A stretch of 64,000 nucleotides of DNA, taken from NCBI RefSeq assembly GCF_000730425.1, contig NZ_CP008896.1, forward strand, positions 4,092,001 to 4,156,000. The letters run 5' to 3'. The DNA is from Pseudomonas fluorescens. GTDB lineage: Bacteria > Pseudomonadota > Gammaproteobacteria > Pseudomonadales > Pseudomonadaceae. The position numbers and the translations under genes were made by a program. The notes under the pieces are model-generated. The model saw nothing but the letters and a program-made list of their open reading frames with translations, was not told the origin of the DNA and made no database searches. Numbering within the stretch: position 1 is the first letter of the stretch; every line of letters begins with the position of its first letter. This document shows positions 16,784 through 24,389 of the stretch, one piece after another.

Positions 16784-17071
16784 CTTAATGGCTTCTGTTA
16801 TCTCAACCAATACATTTGCATATTCCTTGGAAAGCACACCGTTGCCCTTGGTGAAGAGATGCTTCTGAAGGCCTCCTAGGCGCCGCAGCTCGTTGATTAC
16901 GTGAGAGTCAATTTTGCTTCTGGTCTGTCGCTTCAATGCCGCGCTCAGCATGAACTGACCAACGCTCATTCCGCAGTCATGCGCCTTCTCGCGTACCCGT
17001 GCTTCTTCTTCCTCGAAACAACGAATTGCCGGTAACCATCCTGTGCGCTGGCGCTGTTCGCTACGGCTCAT
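16769..17071 (-). CDS. MobC/TraJ-like mobilisation accessory protein
   Basis: This 100-aa product has the layout of relaxosome accessory proteins of the MobC type. An N-terminal segment (FEEEEARVREKAHDCGMSVGQFMLSAALKR) reads like a ribbon-helix-helix or arc-type DNA-binding domain. It is followed by VINELRRLGGLQKHLFTKG, which matches the ELRRLGxLQKHL motif of MobC proteins, and a final helix. These proteins bind near oriT and help a relaxase. No relaxase gene is found in the island, so mobilisation would need one supplied in trans. Its ATG lies within the last codons of the 50-aa gene upstream. Confidence 0.72.
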   Translation of the reverse strand: MSRSEQRQRTGWLPAIRCFEEEEARVREKAHDCGMSVGQFMLSAALKRQTRSKIDSHVINELRRLGGLQKHLFTKGNGVLSKEYANVLVEITEAIKRIDC

Positions 17072-17213
17072 GATCTTTCCTTTTCCAGGTGTCGGGGTCT
17101 CGGGGCTTGCCCTGAGCAGGGAAGGTAGGCAAAGCAGATGGAGTGGAACGACTGGTGCGCGCCGGTTGTGAGGCGCCAGGTACTGGCGGTATCACAAACC
17201 CTACCTTGTCCAT
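17061..17213 (-). CDS. 50-aa protein upstream of the MobC-like gene
   Basis: The ATG at 17213 has a clear Shine-Dalgarno (GAGGGA) 5-6 bp upstream on the minus strand. The frame runs 50 codons and overlaps the MobC-like gene by 11 bp, so they are probably coupled. The product (starts MDKVGFVIPPVPG, ends RDPDTWKRKDHEP) is Pro/Ser-rich and probably unstructured. A longer frame upstream to 17504 exists but has no support. Function unknown. Confidence 0.55.
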   Translation of the reverse strand: MDKVGFVIPPVPGASQPARTSRSTPSALPTFPAQGKPRDPDTWKRKDHEP

Positions 17214-17664
17214 GTAGTTCCCTCGCGAAAATAGGTGATATCTGCAAAATGCGGATACGAAGGGGGTACAAGGATCGTTGACAGTAAGGAGGACAGCACG
17301 GATACGGCAAAAAAGCGTATTTAGGACGATCGCGTTGATCATAAGTGCATCTGTTTGGGATGAGTGCAAGACGATGAGTGGACGGTGACGGTGACGAAAC
17401 AGGATAACGCCAGCGGCGTGAATGATTGACGATGCGGATGCAGTTTTGCCTAGCTCAGAATGATTTTTAAGACGATCGCCGAGAGATGAAAACGAGATGT
17501 TCATAGATGAAAACTCATGATTGAAGAGAATGCCTTTCGGGATATTGGTGGTGAGGTCACAGAGGAGCTAAAGTCAGTTATCTGATGAAAGAGTTCGGGA
17601 GCTGATTGATGCGTCAAACCCTGAGCTTGTGTGTATAAGTAGTCATGATCGTTGGAGATTTTTT
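17214..17664. other. Gene-free stretch; candidate oriT region
   Basis: No convincing gene is seen in these 450 bp upstream of the MobC-like operon. It includes a short direct repeat GGTGACGGTGACG near 17384-17396 and lies where a transfer origin would be expected relative to a MobC gene. No recognised nic site was found, so the oriT idea is positional only. Confidence 0.35.
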
Positions 17665-17877
17665 ATGTGCTCTTCTAGTCACTCAAAAAGTAGTTTCGCT
17701 GAGATCATGCAGCTGAAGCGTTCCAATCGTGAGCAGCTGATCCGTGCTATCGAGAAGGCAGTTCCTGAAGACATCGAGGCGTCTGCTCAACGTATCAAGG
17801 AGGTTATGCGTCCCTCACTGGATCCCAGCCAGCGTCGACAGCGCATTGGGCCTCCGGCGTTCAGTGATAGCGATTGA
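17665..17877 (+). CDS. Small helical protein, unknown function
   Basis: From the ATG at 17665 the product is 70 aa; a TTG/ATG further up at 17629 would add 12. It is charged and helical: SFAEIMQLKRSNREQLIRAIEKAVPEDIEASAQRIKEVM, then a polar tail. It is followed by a perfect inverted repeat (17900-17940). No family recognised. Its place between the mobilisation region and the Rep-like gene suggests an element-specific role. Confidence 0.45.
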   Translation: MCSSSHSKSSFAEIMQLKRSNREQLIRAIEKAVPEDIEASAQRIKEVMRPSLDPSQRRQRIGPPAFSDSD

Positions 17878-17899
17878 CACCGTCCAGTACCTGAAGAGC

Positions 17900-17940
17900 T
17901 CCCTGTTGATGTCCAGGCTCTGCATGGTTATCAACAGGGA
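17900..17940. repeat. Inverted repeat with DnaA-box-like arms
   Basis: TCCCTGTTGAT (17900-17910) and ATCAACAGGGA (17930-17940) are perfect 11-bp complements around a 19-nt loop. The right arm reads TTATCAACA with its flank, one base from a DnaA box. It could be a terminator for the upstream small gene or part of a replication origin. Confidence 0.5.
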
Positions 17941-18027
17941 GCAAGCACTGCTTTTGAGTGCCGTCTAGATTTGGTTTAGATCTCTTCTTGTATGTATGAC
18001 AGTGTGTCAGTTGAAAGCAGGTTGGAG

Positions 18028-18098
18028 CTGCCATACAGTCACTTTAAATGAGGTTATGCCTGCCAAACAGTCACGTGACTGACTGGCTTGTGCATAAC
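18028..18098. repeat. Iteron-like repeats and palindrome beside the Rep-like gene (candidate origin)
   Basis: CTGCCATACAGTCAC (18028-18042) and CTGCCAAACAGTCAC (18060-18074) are direct repeats 32 bp apart. A third, inverted version follows, forming the perfect palindrome CAGTCACGTGACTG (18068-18081) inside a larger imperfect inverted repeat from GTTATGC (18053) to GCATAAC (18098). They lie just downstream of the Rep-like gene. Confidence 0.55.
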
Positions 18099-18099
18099 C

Positions 18100-18717
18100 C
18101 TACTCATCAGTGCTGTTGCGTTTTTGGATTGAGCTGCGGATCGATAAAAGCGTTTGGTAGATAGCAGGATTGCTATTAGCCAAATTTTCTAAATCAGCTG
18201 GGCTGATCTGAAAACCGACGTTGGTTTGGCTTTGAACGATGTGTAGGTGTTCGATGTAAATGTCCTGCCCAACCGTTTGCTTGTGGCGAAGCATACGTTT
18301 CAGCTCTTCCACAGTGCTTTGGATCTGCGCGGGTCGATATTTCCAATGTGCGAGGGCTCGTGGTCGACCTTGGCTGTCTTTGATCGCTATCTTTTCCGTG
18401 AGCGAATATTCGTTGTATTTACGCGAGCGGGTCTTGCTGATGTAGCCCTCTGCTTCGAGCGTTTTTATCTTGCGCATGACCTGACGCTCGCTGATGCCAG
18501 CTTTCTGCGCGATGGTCTGGATCGAGGGAATCGATAGACCTGTCTTTAGGTTGCAGTGGGATTTAATCACGCAGTAAACCGCAAACGCGTCAGGGCCGAG
18601 TTTTGCGAGTTCATGATCCACCATGGCCTGGAATATGTGAAACCAGTACGTATTGGATTGCAGATGGTCTTCTGGCGTCTGGGGGCTTGGATCGCCTGAT
18701 ACTTCCAAGCTGCTCAT
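18100..18717 (-). CDS. Winged-helix replication-initiator-like protein
   Basis: This 205-aa protein has a winged-helix N-terminal half: FQAMVDHELAKLGPDAFAVYCVIKSHCNLKTGLSIPSIQTIAQKAGISERQVMRKIKTLEAEGYI, the pattern of RepA/RepB and DnaD-like initiator domains, where the HTH reads IPSIQTIAQKAGISERQVMRKI. The C-terminal half is helical without a catalytic motif. Iteron-like repeats abut its 3' end. The start overlaps the stop of the AlpA-like gene by 4 bp, so these are one operon. It may direct replication of the excised element; it could instead be a plain transcriptional regulator. Confidence 0.6.
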   Translation of the reverse strand: MSSLEVSGDPSPQTPEDHLQSNTYWFHIFQAMVDHELAKLGPDAFAVYCVIKSHCNLKTGLSIPSIQTIAQKAGISERQVMRKIKTLEAEGYISKTRSRKYNEYSLTEKIAIKDSQGRPRALAHWKYRPAQIQSTVEELKRMLRHKQTVGQDIYIEHLHIVQSQTNVGFQISPADLENLANSNPAIYQTLLSIRSSIQKRNSTDE

Positions 18718-19016
18718 TTTCGCTCCTCCACTTGGGTCTTTTTGCTAGGGCGCCCGATTTTTCGAATATCAGCGTCAAGAGAGGAAAGTGGGGATGAGGT
18801 CAGTTTTCTTTCGGCACCTGTGCGCATCCACTGTCGCAAATCACCCAACCGCCAACGCAGGCGTGAAAGTCCTGGCACGGGGTTAAGGCCTGGCAACTTA
18901 CGCTGACGCACTGTCAGCACGCTGAAGCCTGTAAGCGCCGCGACTTCGGCTACGCCTATCAGTACGTCATCTGAAAGTTTTTGGATTTTTTGAATGGTTT
19001 CGTAATCGACGCTCAT
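18714..19016 (-). CDS. AlpA/MerR-like small HTH protein (possible excisionase)
   Basis: From the ATG at 19016 the product is 100 aa; the frame is open to 19070. It contains DDVLIGVAEVAALTGFSVLTVRQRKLPGLNPVPGLSRLRWRLGDLRQWM. This is the helix-turn-helix plus wing of the AlpA/excisionase type, ending in the characteristic RWRLGDLRQWM. It precedes and overlaps the Rep-like gene. In islands and satellites such proteins activate int or act as directionality factors. The Shine-Dalgarno is weak. Confidence 0.7.
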   Translation of the reverse strand: MSVDYETIQKIQKLSDDVLIGVAEVAALTGFSVLTVRQRKLPGLNPVPGLSRLRWRLGDLRQWMRTGAERKLTSSPLSSLDADIRKIGRPSKKTQVEERK

Positions 19017-19125
19017 CGCTACAGTCGCTCGGTTGCTATGGAGTACGTCAAGCTTTCGCCAATCGAGCACCGATCAACTAGGACACCTTTTTGACAGATG
19101 CGGCGGTTAGCCAAAGAATGGGTAC

Positions 19126-19710
19126 ATGCAGCCATCGTCCTTTGAATCCGATATCAGTCCTGAAGAAGTCTTTCAGCTCGTTTTCCGTGAGATTGAACGT
19201 CACCAAGAAACGGGCCGAAAAAACTTTGTTGTCCGCGTTCCGGTGGATCTGGTGGGGTACCTGTTCTCTGGGATTTTGCAGAAGTCGGGTATGTCGAAGG
19301 TCACCTTGGAGCGATTTCTGACTGAGCTCGGCATTTACGGTTTCAAGGATGCAGATGGGCGCATTCTGCGGCGGTATCTGAGTGGCCAAACGCGTATGGC
19401 TTGGCATACCTATCAGCGGCTGTTGTTCTGGGCCTTGTCTAAGGCGTGGGTCAGCGACTGGGTTTTTCGCGACTTGCTGTTGAGGACTTATCTACGGGAG
19501 ACGGCTCAGCTCAGTGCGCGCAATATTTTGAACACCCTCAAGCGTCGCGTATCGATCGCGGACTTAACCCGTGACCAAGTTATTGAGTGTTTCAACGAGG
19601 TCTATATGCTCAAGCAGCGGGAACGCGAGGAGATGGCGCTAAACCGTGTTCGAACGGATTCAGAGCTTAGGGAACTGGCAAGCTCCCTAAGGCTTGAAAT
19701 TATCGACTGA
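19126..19710 (+). CDS. Island protein, unknown function (possible regulator)
   Basis: The 194-aa product is divergent from the AlpA-like gene and convergent with the integrase; only 3 bp separate the two stop codons. It is mostly helical: EVFQLVFREIERHQETGRKNFVVRVPVDLVGYLFSGILQKSGMSKVTLERFLTELGIYGF, then a basic helical region with LSGQTRMAWHTYQRLLFWALSKAW. The family is not recognised. The divergent arrangement with AlpA and the middle SKVTLERFLTELG helices would fit a DNA-binding regulator, but this is a guess. Confidence 0.6.
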   Translation: MQPSSFESDISPEEVFQLVFREIERHQETGRKNFVVRVPVDLVGYLFSGILQKSGMSKVTLERFLTELGIYGFKDADGRILRRYLSGQTRMAWHTYQRLLFWALSKAWVSDWVFRDLLLRTYLRETAQLSARNILNTLKRRVSIADLTRDQVIECFNEVYMLKQREREEMALNRVRTDSELRELASSLRLEIID

Positions 19711-19713
19711 TTC

Positions 19714-20787
19714 TCAAGCTAGCTTCGCCGCGAGTTCTTCTGCGGTGATGTTGTAGTAACGCTTCAGCATGTTCACCTCGCGGTGTCCCGTCACGCTAGC
19801 GAGCTCGATTAGGTTGGGAAGTTTGGTGGCCAGCCGGCAGGTGGCCTCGTGGCGCAGGTCGTGAAAGCGCAGGTCGAGCAGAAAGTCTTCCTGGGGCGGT
19901 ACCAGAGCGCGTTCGCAATCTCCTAAGTATTTCGTCCTTGCTCGCTCCAAACCACGTGTGAAGGCCTTCTTGAGGGCGTCTGCGGTGGTGGGGAAGACTC
20001 TGCCGCAAAGTGAGCGTGGCAAATCTTTTAGAAGCTGAATAGCTCGCGGGGAGAGTGGGACGGTTCTGGGCAGTCCGTTCTTAGTCGCTGGAAGATGCGC
20101 GGTCCTGCGATCTAGGTTCACATGCTTCCAGCGCAGCTCGAAAATTTCGCCACGGCGCATGGCTGTCTCAATCGCCAGTTGGACGATGGGCCGTATCCAT
20201 GGATTGTGTGAGGCGTCGGCATAGGTGCCGTCAGCACGGCGCTCACGAAGCTCCAGGGCGTTGAGGATGTATTCCTCTTCAATTGGGTCGAGCCGCCGCG
20301 AGCGTTCGTCGTTGTAGCTGGGACGGCTGACCATCCTGACTGGGTTCTCGGCAAGATGAATTCCCCATTCGCGGCGAGCGACCTCAATCACGCATTGGAA
20401 CAGTGCGAGTTCACGTTTCACCGTATTGCCCTTCCGGATCTTCAGGCGCTCGTCACGGTAGCGTGCAAAATCTGAAGAGGTGAGGGTGGCAACGATGCGT
20501 GTCGCCAGCGGGTGACGCTTGAGCGCTTCCAGACGTTTGATTTCCGAATACGCGCCTTTGTGTTTCGGTGCGATCTCGGAGATGTAGCGATCAATGAGTT
20601 GATGAAAGGCAGTGCGTTCAGCCTCGACCCGAGAGACAAATATACCCCGGTCGATTTCGCTTTCGATCATGCGTGCCCAGGCCTGGGCATCGGATTTGGT
20701 TTCGAAGGTTTTGCGCTGGGCTGGATAGCCCTTACGGCGGATTTGCGCTTCCCACTGATACTCGCCGCGATTCCTGATTGTTGCCAT
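19714..20787 (-). CDS. int: Tyrosine recombinase / integrase of the island
   Basis: From the ATG at 20787 the protein is 357 aa; an upstream ATG at 20820 would add 11. The N-terminus MATIRNRGEYQWEAQIRRKGYP is an arm-type DNA-binding segment, followed by a SAM-like core-binding domain (residues about 60-160). The catalytic domain shows the first Arg in AMRRGEIFELRW, the HxxR box HDLRHEATC, TGHREVNMLKRYYN with the third His and the nucleophilic Tyr. It is oriented away from the intact tRNA gene 115 bp upstream, the usual arrangement for integration into a tRNA 3' end. Confidence 0.93.
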   Translation of the reverse strand: MATIRNRGEYQWEAQIRRKGYPAQRKTFETKSDAQAWARMIESEIDRGIFVSRVEAERTAFHQLIDRYISEIAPKHKGAYSEIKRLEALKRHPLATRIVATLTSSDFARYRDERLKIRKGNTVKRELALFQCVIEVARREWGIHLAENPVRMVSRPSYNDERSRRLDPIEEEYILNALELRERRADGTYADASHNPWIRPIVQLAIETAMRRGEIFELRWKHVNLDRRTAHLPATKNGLPRTVPLSPRAIQLLKDLPRSLCGRVFPTTADALKKAFTRGLERARTKYLGDCERALVPPQEDFLLDLRFHDLRHEATCRLATKLPNLIELASVTGHREVNMLKRYYNITAEELAAKLA

Positions 20788-20809
20788 TTCGACCATTCCC
20801 GCCACTTTT

Positions 20810-20830
20810 GAGTGTGGCAAATTTGTGGCA
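20810..20830 (+). repeat. 21-bp direct repeat, integrase-side copy
   Basis: This is identical to 2828-2848 at the other end of the island and lies between int and the tRNA. It is a candidate arm-type site shared by the two attachment regions. Confidence 0.65.
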
Positions 20831-20901
20831 AAAACGACTTTCAGGACTAGGACAGGTTTCTGTCAGGAGCGCTATCCCCTTGTAATACAAGGGAAAGAAG
20901 A

Positions 20902-20978
20902 TGGTGCACCCGGCGGGATTCGAACCCACGACCCCTGCCTTCGGAGGGCAGTACTCTATCCAGCTGAGCTACGGATGC
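20902..20978 (-). tRNA. tRNA-Arg(CCG), island integration site
   Basis: The minus strand folds as a tRNA of 77 nt including encoded CCA: a 7-bp acceptor stem GCATCCG with CGGGTGC (one T-G pair), D-arm AGCTCAGCTGGATAGAGT, anticodon stem CTGCC/GGCAG with loop CTCCGAA (anticodon CCG, Arg), and T-arm GGTTCGAATCC. Bases 20902-20946 are the repeat shared with 2678-2722, so the 3' half is supplied by the island and the gene is restored. Confidence 0.96.
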
Positions 20979-21347
20979 TTGTGCGGGCGCCATCATACCC
21001 ATGTCGACCTTGGGCGTCCATGCTGGTTTTTGGCCGTCTGCCGGTGGGATTCTGGAGTAGCGAGGCTCTGTACCGGGCAGTGTGTGCCAGGGGCGCAGAA
21101 TCCGGCTGCCGTACGCCTGTCAGAATAATCCCGCTAATGTGCCGTTTTCGTTCTTTTTTTCGAACAGACTATTGCCCTGCCCCCCCATTGATCCTAGGAT
21201 TCGTTTGAGATTTCAAACGCTCTGTCTCCCGTGCGCGATGTTTCAGCTTGCGCCCAGTGACTGATTTCCCTGACGGCAGCCTTCGAGGCGCCTTTCAACA
21301 ACTCTAATTTGCCCCGCGCGCGCGCGGTGCTGTTAAGGAAAGACGAC
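20979..21347. other. Intergenic region between tRNA-Arg and gabD
   Basis: No gene is supported in these 370 bp. The tRNA promoter should lie on the minus strand at the left end and the gabDT promoter towards the right. There is an alternating CG tract CGCGCGCGCGCGG at 21315-21327 shortly before the gabD ribosome-binding site (AAGGAAAG). Confidence 0.5.
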
Positions 21348-22790
21348 ATGCAGCTTAAAGACACCCAGTTGTTCCGCCAGCAAGCCTTTATTGATGGCGC
21401 TTGGGTCGATGCGGACAACGGCCAAACGATCAAGGTCAACAATCCCGCGACTGGCGAGATCCTGGGCACCGTGCCGAAGATGGGCGCCGCCGAAACCCGT
21501 CGTGCCATCGAAGCCGCCGACAAGGCCTTGCCGGCCTGGCGCGCACTGACCGCCAAGGACCGTGCGAACAAACTGCGTCGCTGGTTCGAGCTGATCATCG
21601 AGAACCAGGATGACCTGGCACGCCTGATGACCCTGGAGCAGGGCAAGCCACTGGCCGAAGCCAAGGGCGAAATCGTCTACGCCGCTTCGTTCATCGAGTG
21701 GTTCGCCGAAGAGGCCAAGCGTGTCTACGGTGACGTGATCCCTGGCCACCAGCCGGACAAGCGCCTGATCGTGATCAAGCAGCCGATCGGCGTCACCGCC
21801 GCCATCACGCCGTGGAACTTCCCGGCCGCGATGATCACCCGTAAAGCCGGCCCGGCCCTGGCCGCCGGTTGCACCATGGTCCTCAAGCCGGCGTCGCAAA
21901 CCCCGTTCTCGGCGTTTGCCCTGGCTGAACTGGCCCAGCGTGCCGGTATCCCGAACGGGGTGTTCAGCGTGGTTTCCGGCAGTGCCGGCGATATCGGTAG
22001 CGAGCTGACCAGCAACCCGACCGTGCGTAAATTGTCCTTCACCGGCTCGACCGAAATCGGTCGCCAGTTGATGGCCGAATGCGCCAAGGACATCAAGAAA
22101 GTTTCCCTGGAGCTGGGCGGCAACGCGCCATTCATCGTGTTCGACGACGCCGACCTGGATAAGGCCGTCGAAGGCGCGATCATCTCCAAGTACCGCAACA
22201 ACGGCCAGACCTGCGTCTGCGCCAACCGCCTGTACATCCAGGATTCGGTGTACGACGTGTTCGCTGAAAAACTGAAGGCGGCCGTGGCCAGGCTGAAGAT
22301 CGGCAACGGTCTGGAAGAAGGCACCACCACAGGTCCCCTGATCGATGAAAAGGCCGTAGCCAAGGTCCAGGAACACATTGCCGACGCCCTGGGCAAAGGC
22401 GCGACCCTGCTCGCCGGCGGCAAGGTCATGGACGGTAACTTCTTTGAACCGACCATCCTCACCAACGTGCCGAAAAACGCCGCCGTGGCCAAGGAAGAAA
22501 CCTTCGGCCCGCTGGCGCCATTGTTCCGTTTCAAGGACGAAGCCGAAGTGATCGCGATGTCCAACGACACCGAGTTCGGCCTGGCGTCCTACTTCTATGC
22601 TCGCGACCTGGGGCGTGTGTTCCGTGTGGCCGAGGCCCTGGAGTACGGCATGGTCGGCGTCAACACCGGGCTGATTTCCAACGAAGTGGCACCGTTCGGT
22701 GGTATCAAGGCGTCGGGCCTGGGGCGTGAAGGCTCCAAGTACGGAATCGAGGATTACCTGGAAATCAAATACCTCTGCCTGGGTGTCTAA
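21348..22790 (+). CDS. gabD: Succinate-semialdehyde dehydrogenase GabD
   Basis: This 480-aa aldehyde dehydrogenase oxidises succinate semialdehyde to succinate with NADP, the last step of 4-aminobutyrate degradation. The fold is complete: PWNFPAAMITRKAGPALAAGC in the coenzyme domain, FTGSTEIGRQL, the active-site Glu in LELGGNAPFIVF, and the catalytic Cys in NNGQTCVCANR. The CVC pair is typical of GabD. I chose the ATG at 21348 with AAGGAAAG upstream; the frame extends 13 codons further. gabT follows 180 bp downstream on the same strand, as is standard in pseudomonads. Confidence 0.96.
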   Translation: MQLKDTQLFRQQAFIDGAWVDADNGQTIKVNNPATGEILGTVPKMGAAETRRAIEAADKALPAWRALTAKDRANKLRRWFELIIENQDDLARLMTLEQGKPLAEAKGEIVYAASFIEWFAEEAKRVYGDVIPGHQPDKRLIVIKQPIGVTAAITPWNFPAAMITRKAGPALAAGCTMVLKPASQTPFSAFALAELAQRAGIPNGVFSVVSGSAGDIGSELTSNPTVRKLSFTGSTEIGRQLMAECAKDIKKVSLELGGNAPFIVFDDADLDKAVEGAIISKYRNNGQTCVCANRLYIQDSVYDVFAEKLKAAVARLKIGNGLEEGTTTGPLIDEKAVAKVQEHIADALGKGATLLAGGKVMDGNFFEPTILTNVPKNAAVAKEETFGPLAPLFRFKDEAEVIAMSNDTEFGLASYFYARDLGRVFRVAEALEYGMVGVNTGLISNEVAPFGGIKASGLGREGSKYGIEDYLEIKYLCLGV

Positions 22791-22970
22791 CCGGCAAGGT
22801 ATTGCTGCAAACGCGAAGGGCACGAGAGCGCTGTCTCTTTGCGTGTTTCACACCGTTATTCGAAGTGGCCGGGAAAGCTGTGGCAGTCGATCATCGCATG
22901 CTGCCGTAGTTGCCTCCCTGCCACGTAATCCTTGGACCACGCCACCCGATGAGTGGCGAATGAGGACTTT

Positions 22971-24251
22971 ATGAGCAACAAGACCAACGCTTCCTTGATG
23001 AAACGCCGTGAAGCCGCTGTACCGCGCGGTGTTGGCCAGATTCACCCGATCTTCGCCGAATCCGCGAAGAACGCCACCGTGACCGACGTTGAAGGTCGCG
23101 AGTTCATCGACTTCGCCGGCGGTATTGCCGTGCTGAACACCGGTCACCTGCACCCGAAAATCATTGCGGCCGTGACCGAGCAACTGAACAAACTGACCCA
23201 CACCTGCTTCCAGGTCCTGGCCTATGAGCCTTACGTGGAGCTGTGCGAAAAAGTCAACGCCAAGGTCCCGGGTGACTTCGCCAAGAAAACCCTGTTGGTC
23301 ACCACCGGTTCCGAAGCCGTTGAAAACGCCGTGAAAATTGCGCGTGCCACAACTGGCCGTGCCGGCGTGATCGCCTTCACTGGCGCGTACCACGGCCGCA
23401 CCATGATGACCCTGGGCCTGACGGGCAAGGTCGTGCCGTACTCCGCTGGCATGGGCCTGATGCCAGGCGGCATCTTCCGCGCGCTGTACCCGAACGAGCT
23501 GCACGGCGTGAGCGTCGACGACTCTATCGCCAGCATCGAACGCATCTTCAAAAACGATGCTGAGCCGCGCGATATCGCGGCCATCATCATCGAGCCGGTG
23601 CAGGGCGAAGGCGGTTTCTACGTCGCGCCCAAAGCCTTCATGAAGCGCCTGCGCGAACTGTGCGACAAGCACGGCATCCTGCTGATCGCCGACGAAGTGC
23701 AAACCGGCGCGGGTCGTACCGGTACCTTCTTTGCCATGGAGCAGATGGGCGTTGCCGCCGACCTGACCACCTTCGCCAAATCCATCGCAGGCGGCTTCCC
23801 GCTGGCCGGTGTATGCGGCAAGGCCGAATACATGGACGCCATCGCCCCGGGCGGCCTGGGCGGCACCTATGCCGGTAGCCCGATCGCGTGCGCCGCGGCC
23901 CTGGCCGTGATGGAAGTGTTCGAGGAGGAGCACCTGCTGGACCGTTGCAAGGCGGTGGGCGAGCGTCTGGTCACCGGCCTGAAGGCCATCCAGGCCAAGT
24001 ACCCGGTCATCGGCGAAGTACGTGCCCTGGGCGCGATGATTGCCCTCGAGCTGTTTGAAGATGGCGACAGCCACAAGCCAAATGCGGCGGCGGTTGCCTC
24101 CGTGGTGGCCAAGGCGCGTGACAAGGGCCTGATCCTGCTGTCGTGCGGTACCTACGGCAACGTGTTGCGCGTACTGGTCCCGTTGACCTCGCCGGACGAG
24201 CAGTTGGATAAAGGGTTGGCGATCATCGAAGAGTGCTTCTCCGAGTTGTAG
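22971..24251 (+). CDS. gabT: 4-aminobutyrate aminotransferase GabT
   Basis: This 426-aa class III aminotransferase transfers the amino group of GABA to 2-oxoglutarate and gives succinate semialdehyde for GabD. Visible marks are GGIAVLNTGHLHPK, the PLP phosphate-binding TTGSEAVENAVKIAR, AYHGRTMMTLGLTG, the Asp-containing LLIADEVQTGAGRTG, and the PLP-lysine in TTFAKSIAGGFPLAG. The ATG at 22971 has GAGGA 6 bp upstream; an in-frame ATG six codons earlier is less likely. It ends at a strong terminator, so gabDT is a closed unit. Confidence 0.96.
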   Translation: MSNKTNASLMKRREAAVPRGVGQIHPIFAESAKNATVTDVEGREFIDFAGGIAVLNTGHLHPKIIAAVTEQLNKLTHTCFQVLAYEPYVELCEKVNAKVPGDFAKKTLLVTTGSEAVENAVKIARATTGRAGVIAFTGAYHGRTMMTLGLTGKVVPYSAGMGLMPGGIFRALYPNELHGVSVDDSIASIERIFKNDAEPRDIAAIIIEPVQGEGGFYVAPKAFMKRLRELCDKHGILLIADEVQTGAGRTGTFFAMEQMGVAADLTTFAKSIAGGFPLAGVCGKAEYMDAIAPGGLGGTYAGSPIACAAALAVMEVFEEEHLLDRCKAVGERLVTGLKAIQAKYPVIGEVRALGAMIALELFEDGDSHKPNAAAVASVVAKARDKGLILLSCGTYGNVLRVLVPLTSPDEQLDKGLAIIEECFSEL

Positions 24252-24274
24252 GCAGAGGCTGGCCTGATCGACAG

Positions 24275-24300
24275 AAAAAACCCGCTTCGGCGGGTTTTTT
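24275..24300 (+). terminator. Rho-independent terminator of gabDT
   Basis: A perfect A6-CCCGC / GCGGG-T6 stem with a TTCG tetraloop lies 23 bp after the gabT stop and is followed by more T. Confidence 0.93.
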
Positions 24301-24389
24301 TGTGGGCTATGCCCCTATTCGGGTCTTGTCGATTGTACGCAGGCGCTTCCATTGTCTAAGGTGCAAGGATTGCCGATGGAGCGTTCTGC

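Larger units (their letters stand above)
2723..20946. mobile_element. 18.2-kb integrative island at tRNA-Arg(CCG)
   Basis: The island is bounded by 45-bp direct repeats of the tRNA 3' end. It carries a tyrosine integrase next to the intact tRNA, an AlpA-like HTH protein, a Rep-like HTH protein, MobC-like mobilisation genes, and three anti-phage systems (Hachiman-like, retron, McrBC). Many genes, notably HamB, the reverse transcriptase and the retron effector, use far more A/T-rich codons than the flanking chromosome. No REP was noticed inside, whereas REPs are frequent outside. No relaxase or conjugation machinery is seen, so it is best described as a mobilisable or satellite-type element. 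Confidence 0.9.

Noticed and set aside
17214..17504. N-terminal extension of the 50-aa gene up to an ATG at 17504
   Set aside because: The internal ATG at 17213 has a proper ribosome-binding site; the upstream part has poor codon use.
21333..22823. Long open frame of 496 codons on the minus strand opposite gabD
   Set aside because: It mirrors the gabD codon pattern, has no recognisable domain and no ribosome-binding site; gabD itself is unmistakable.
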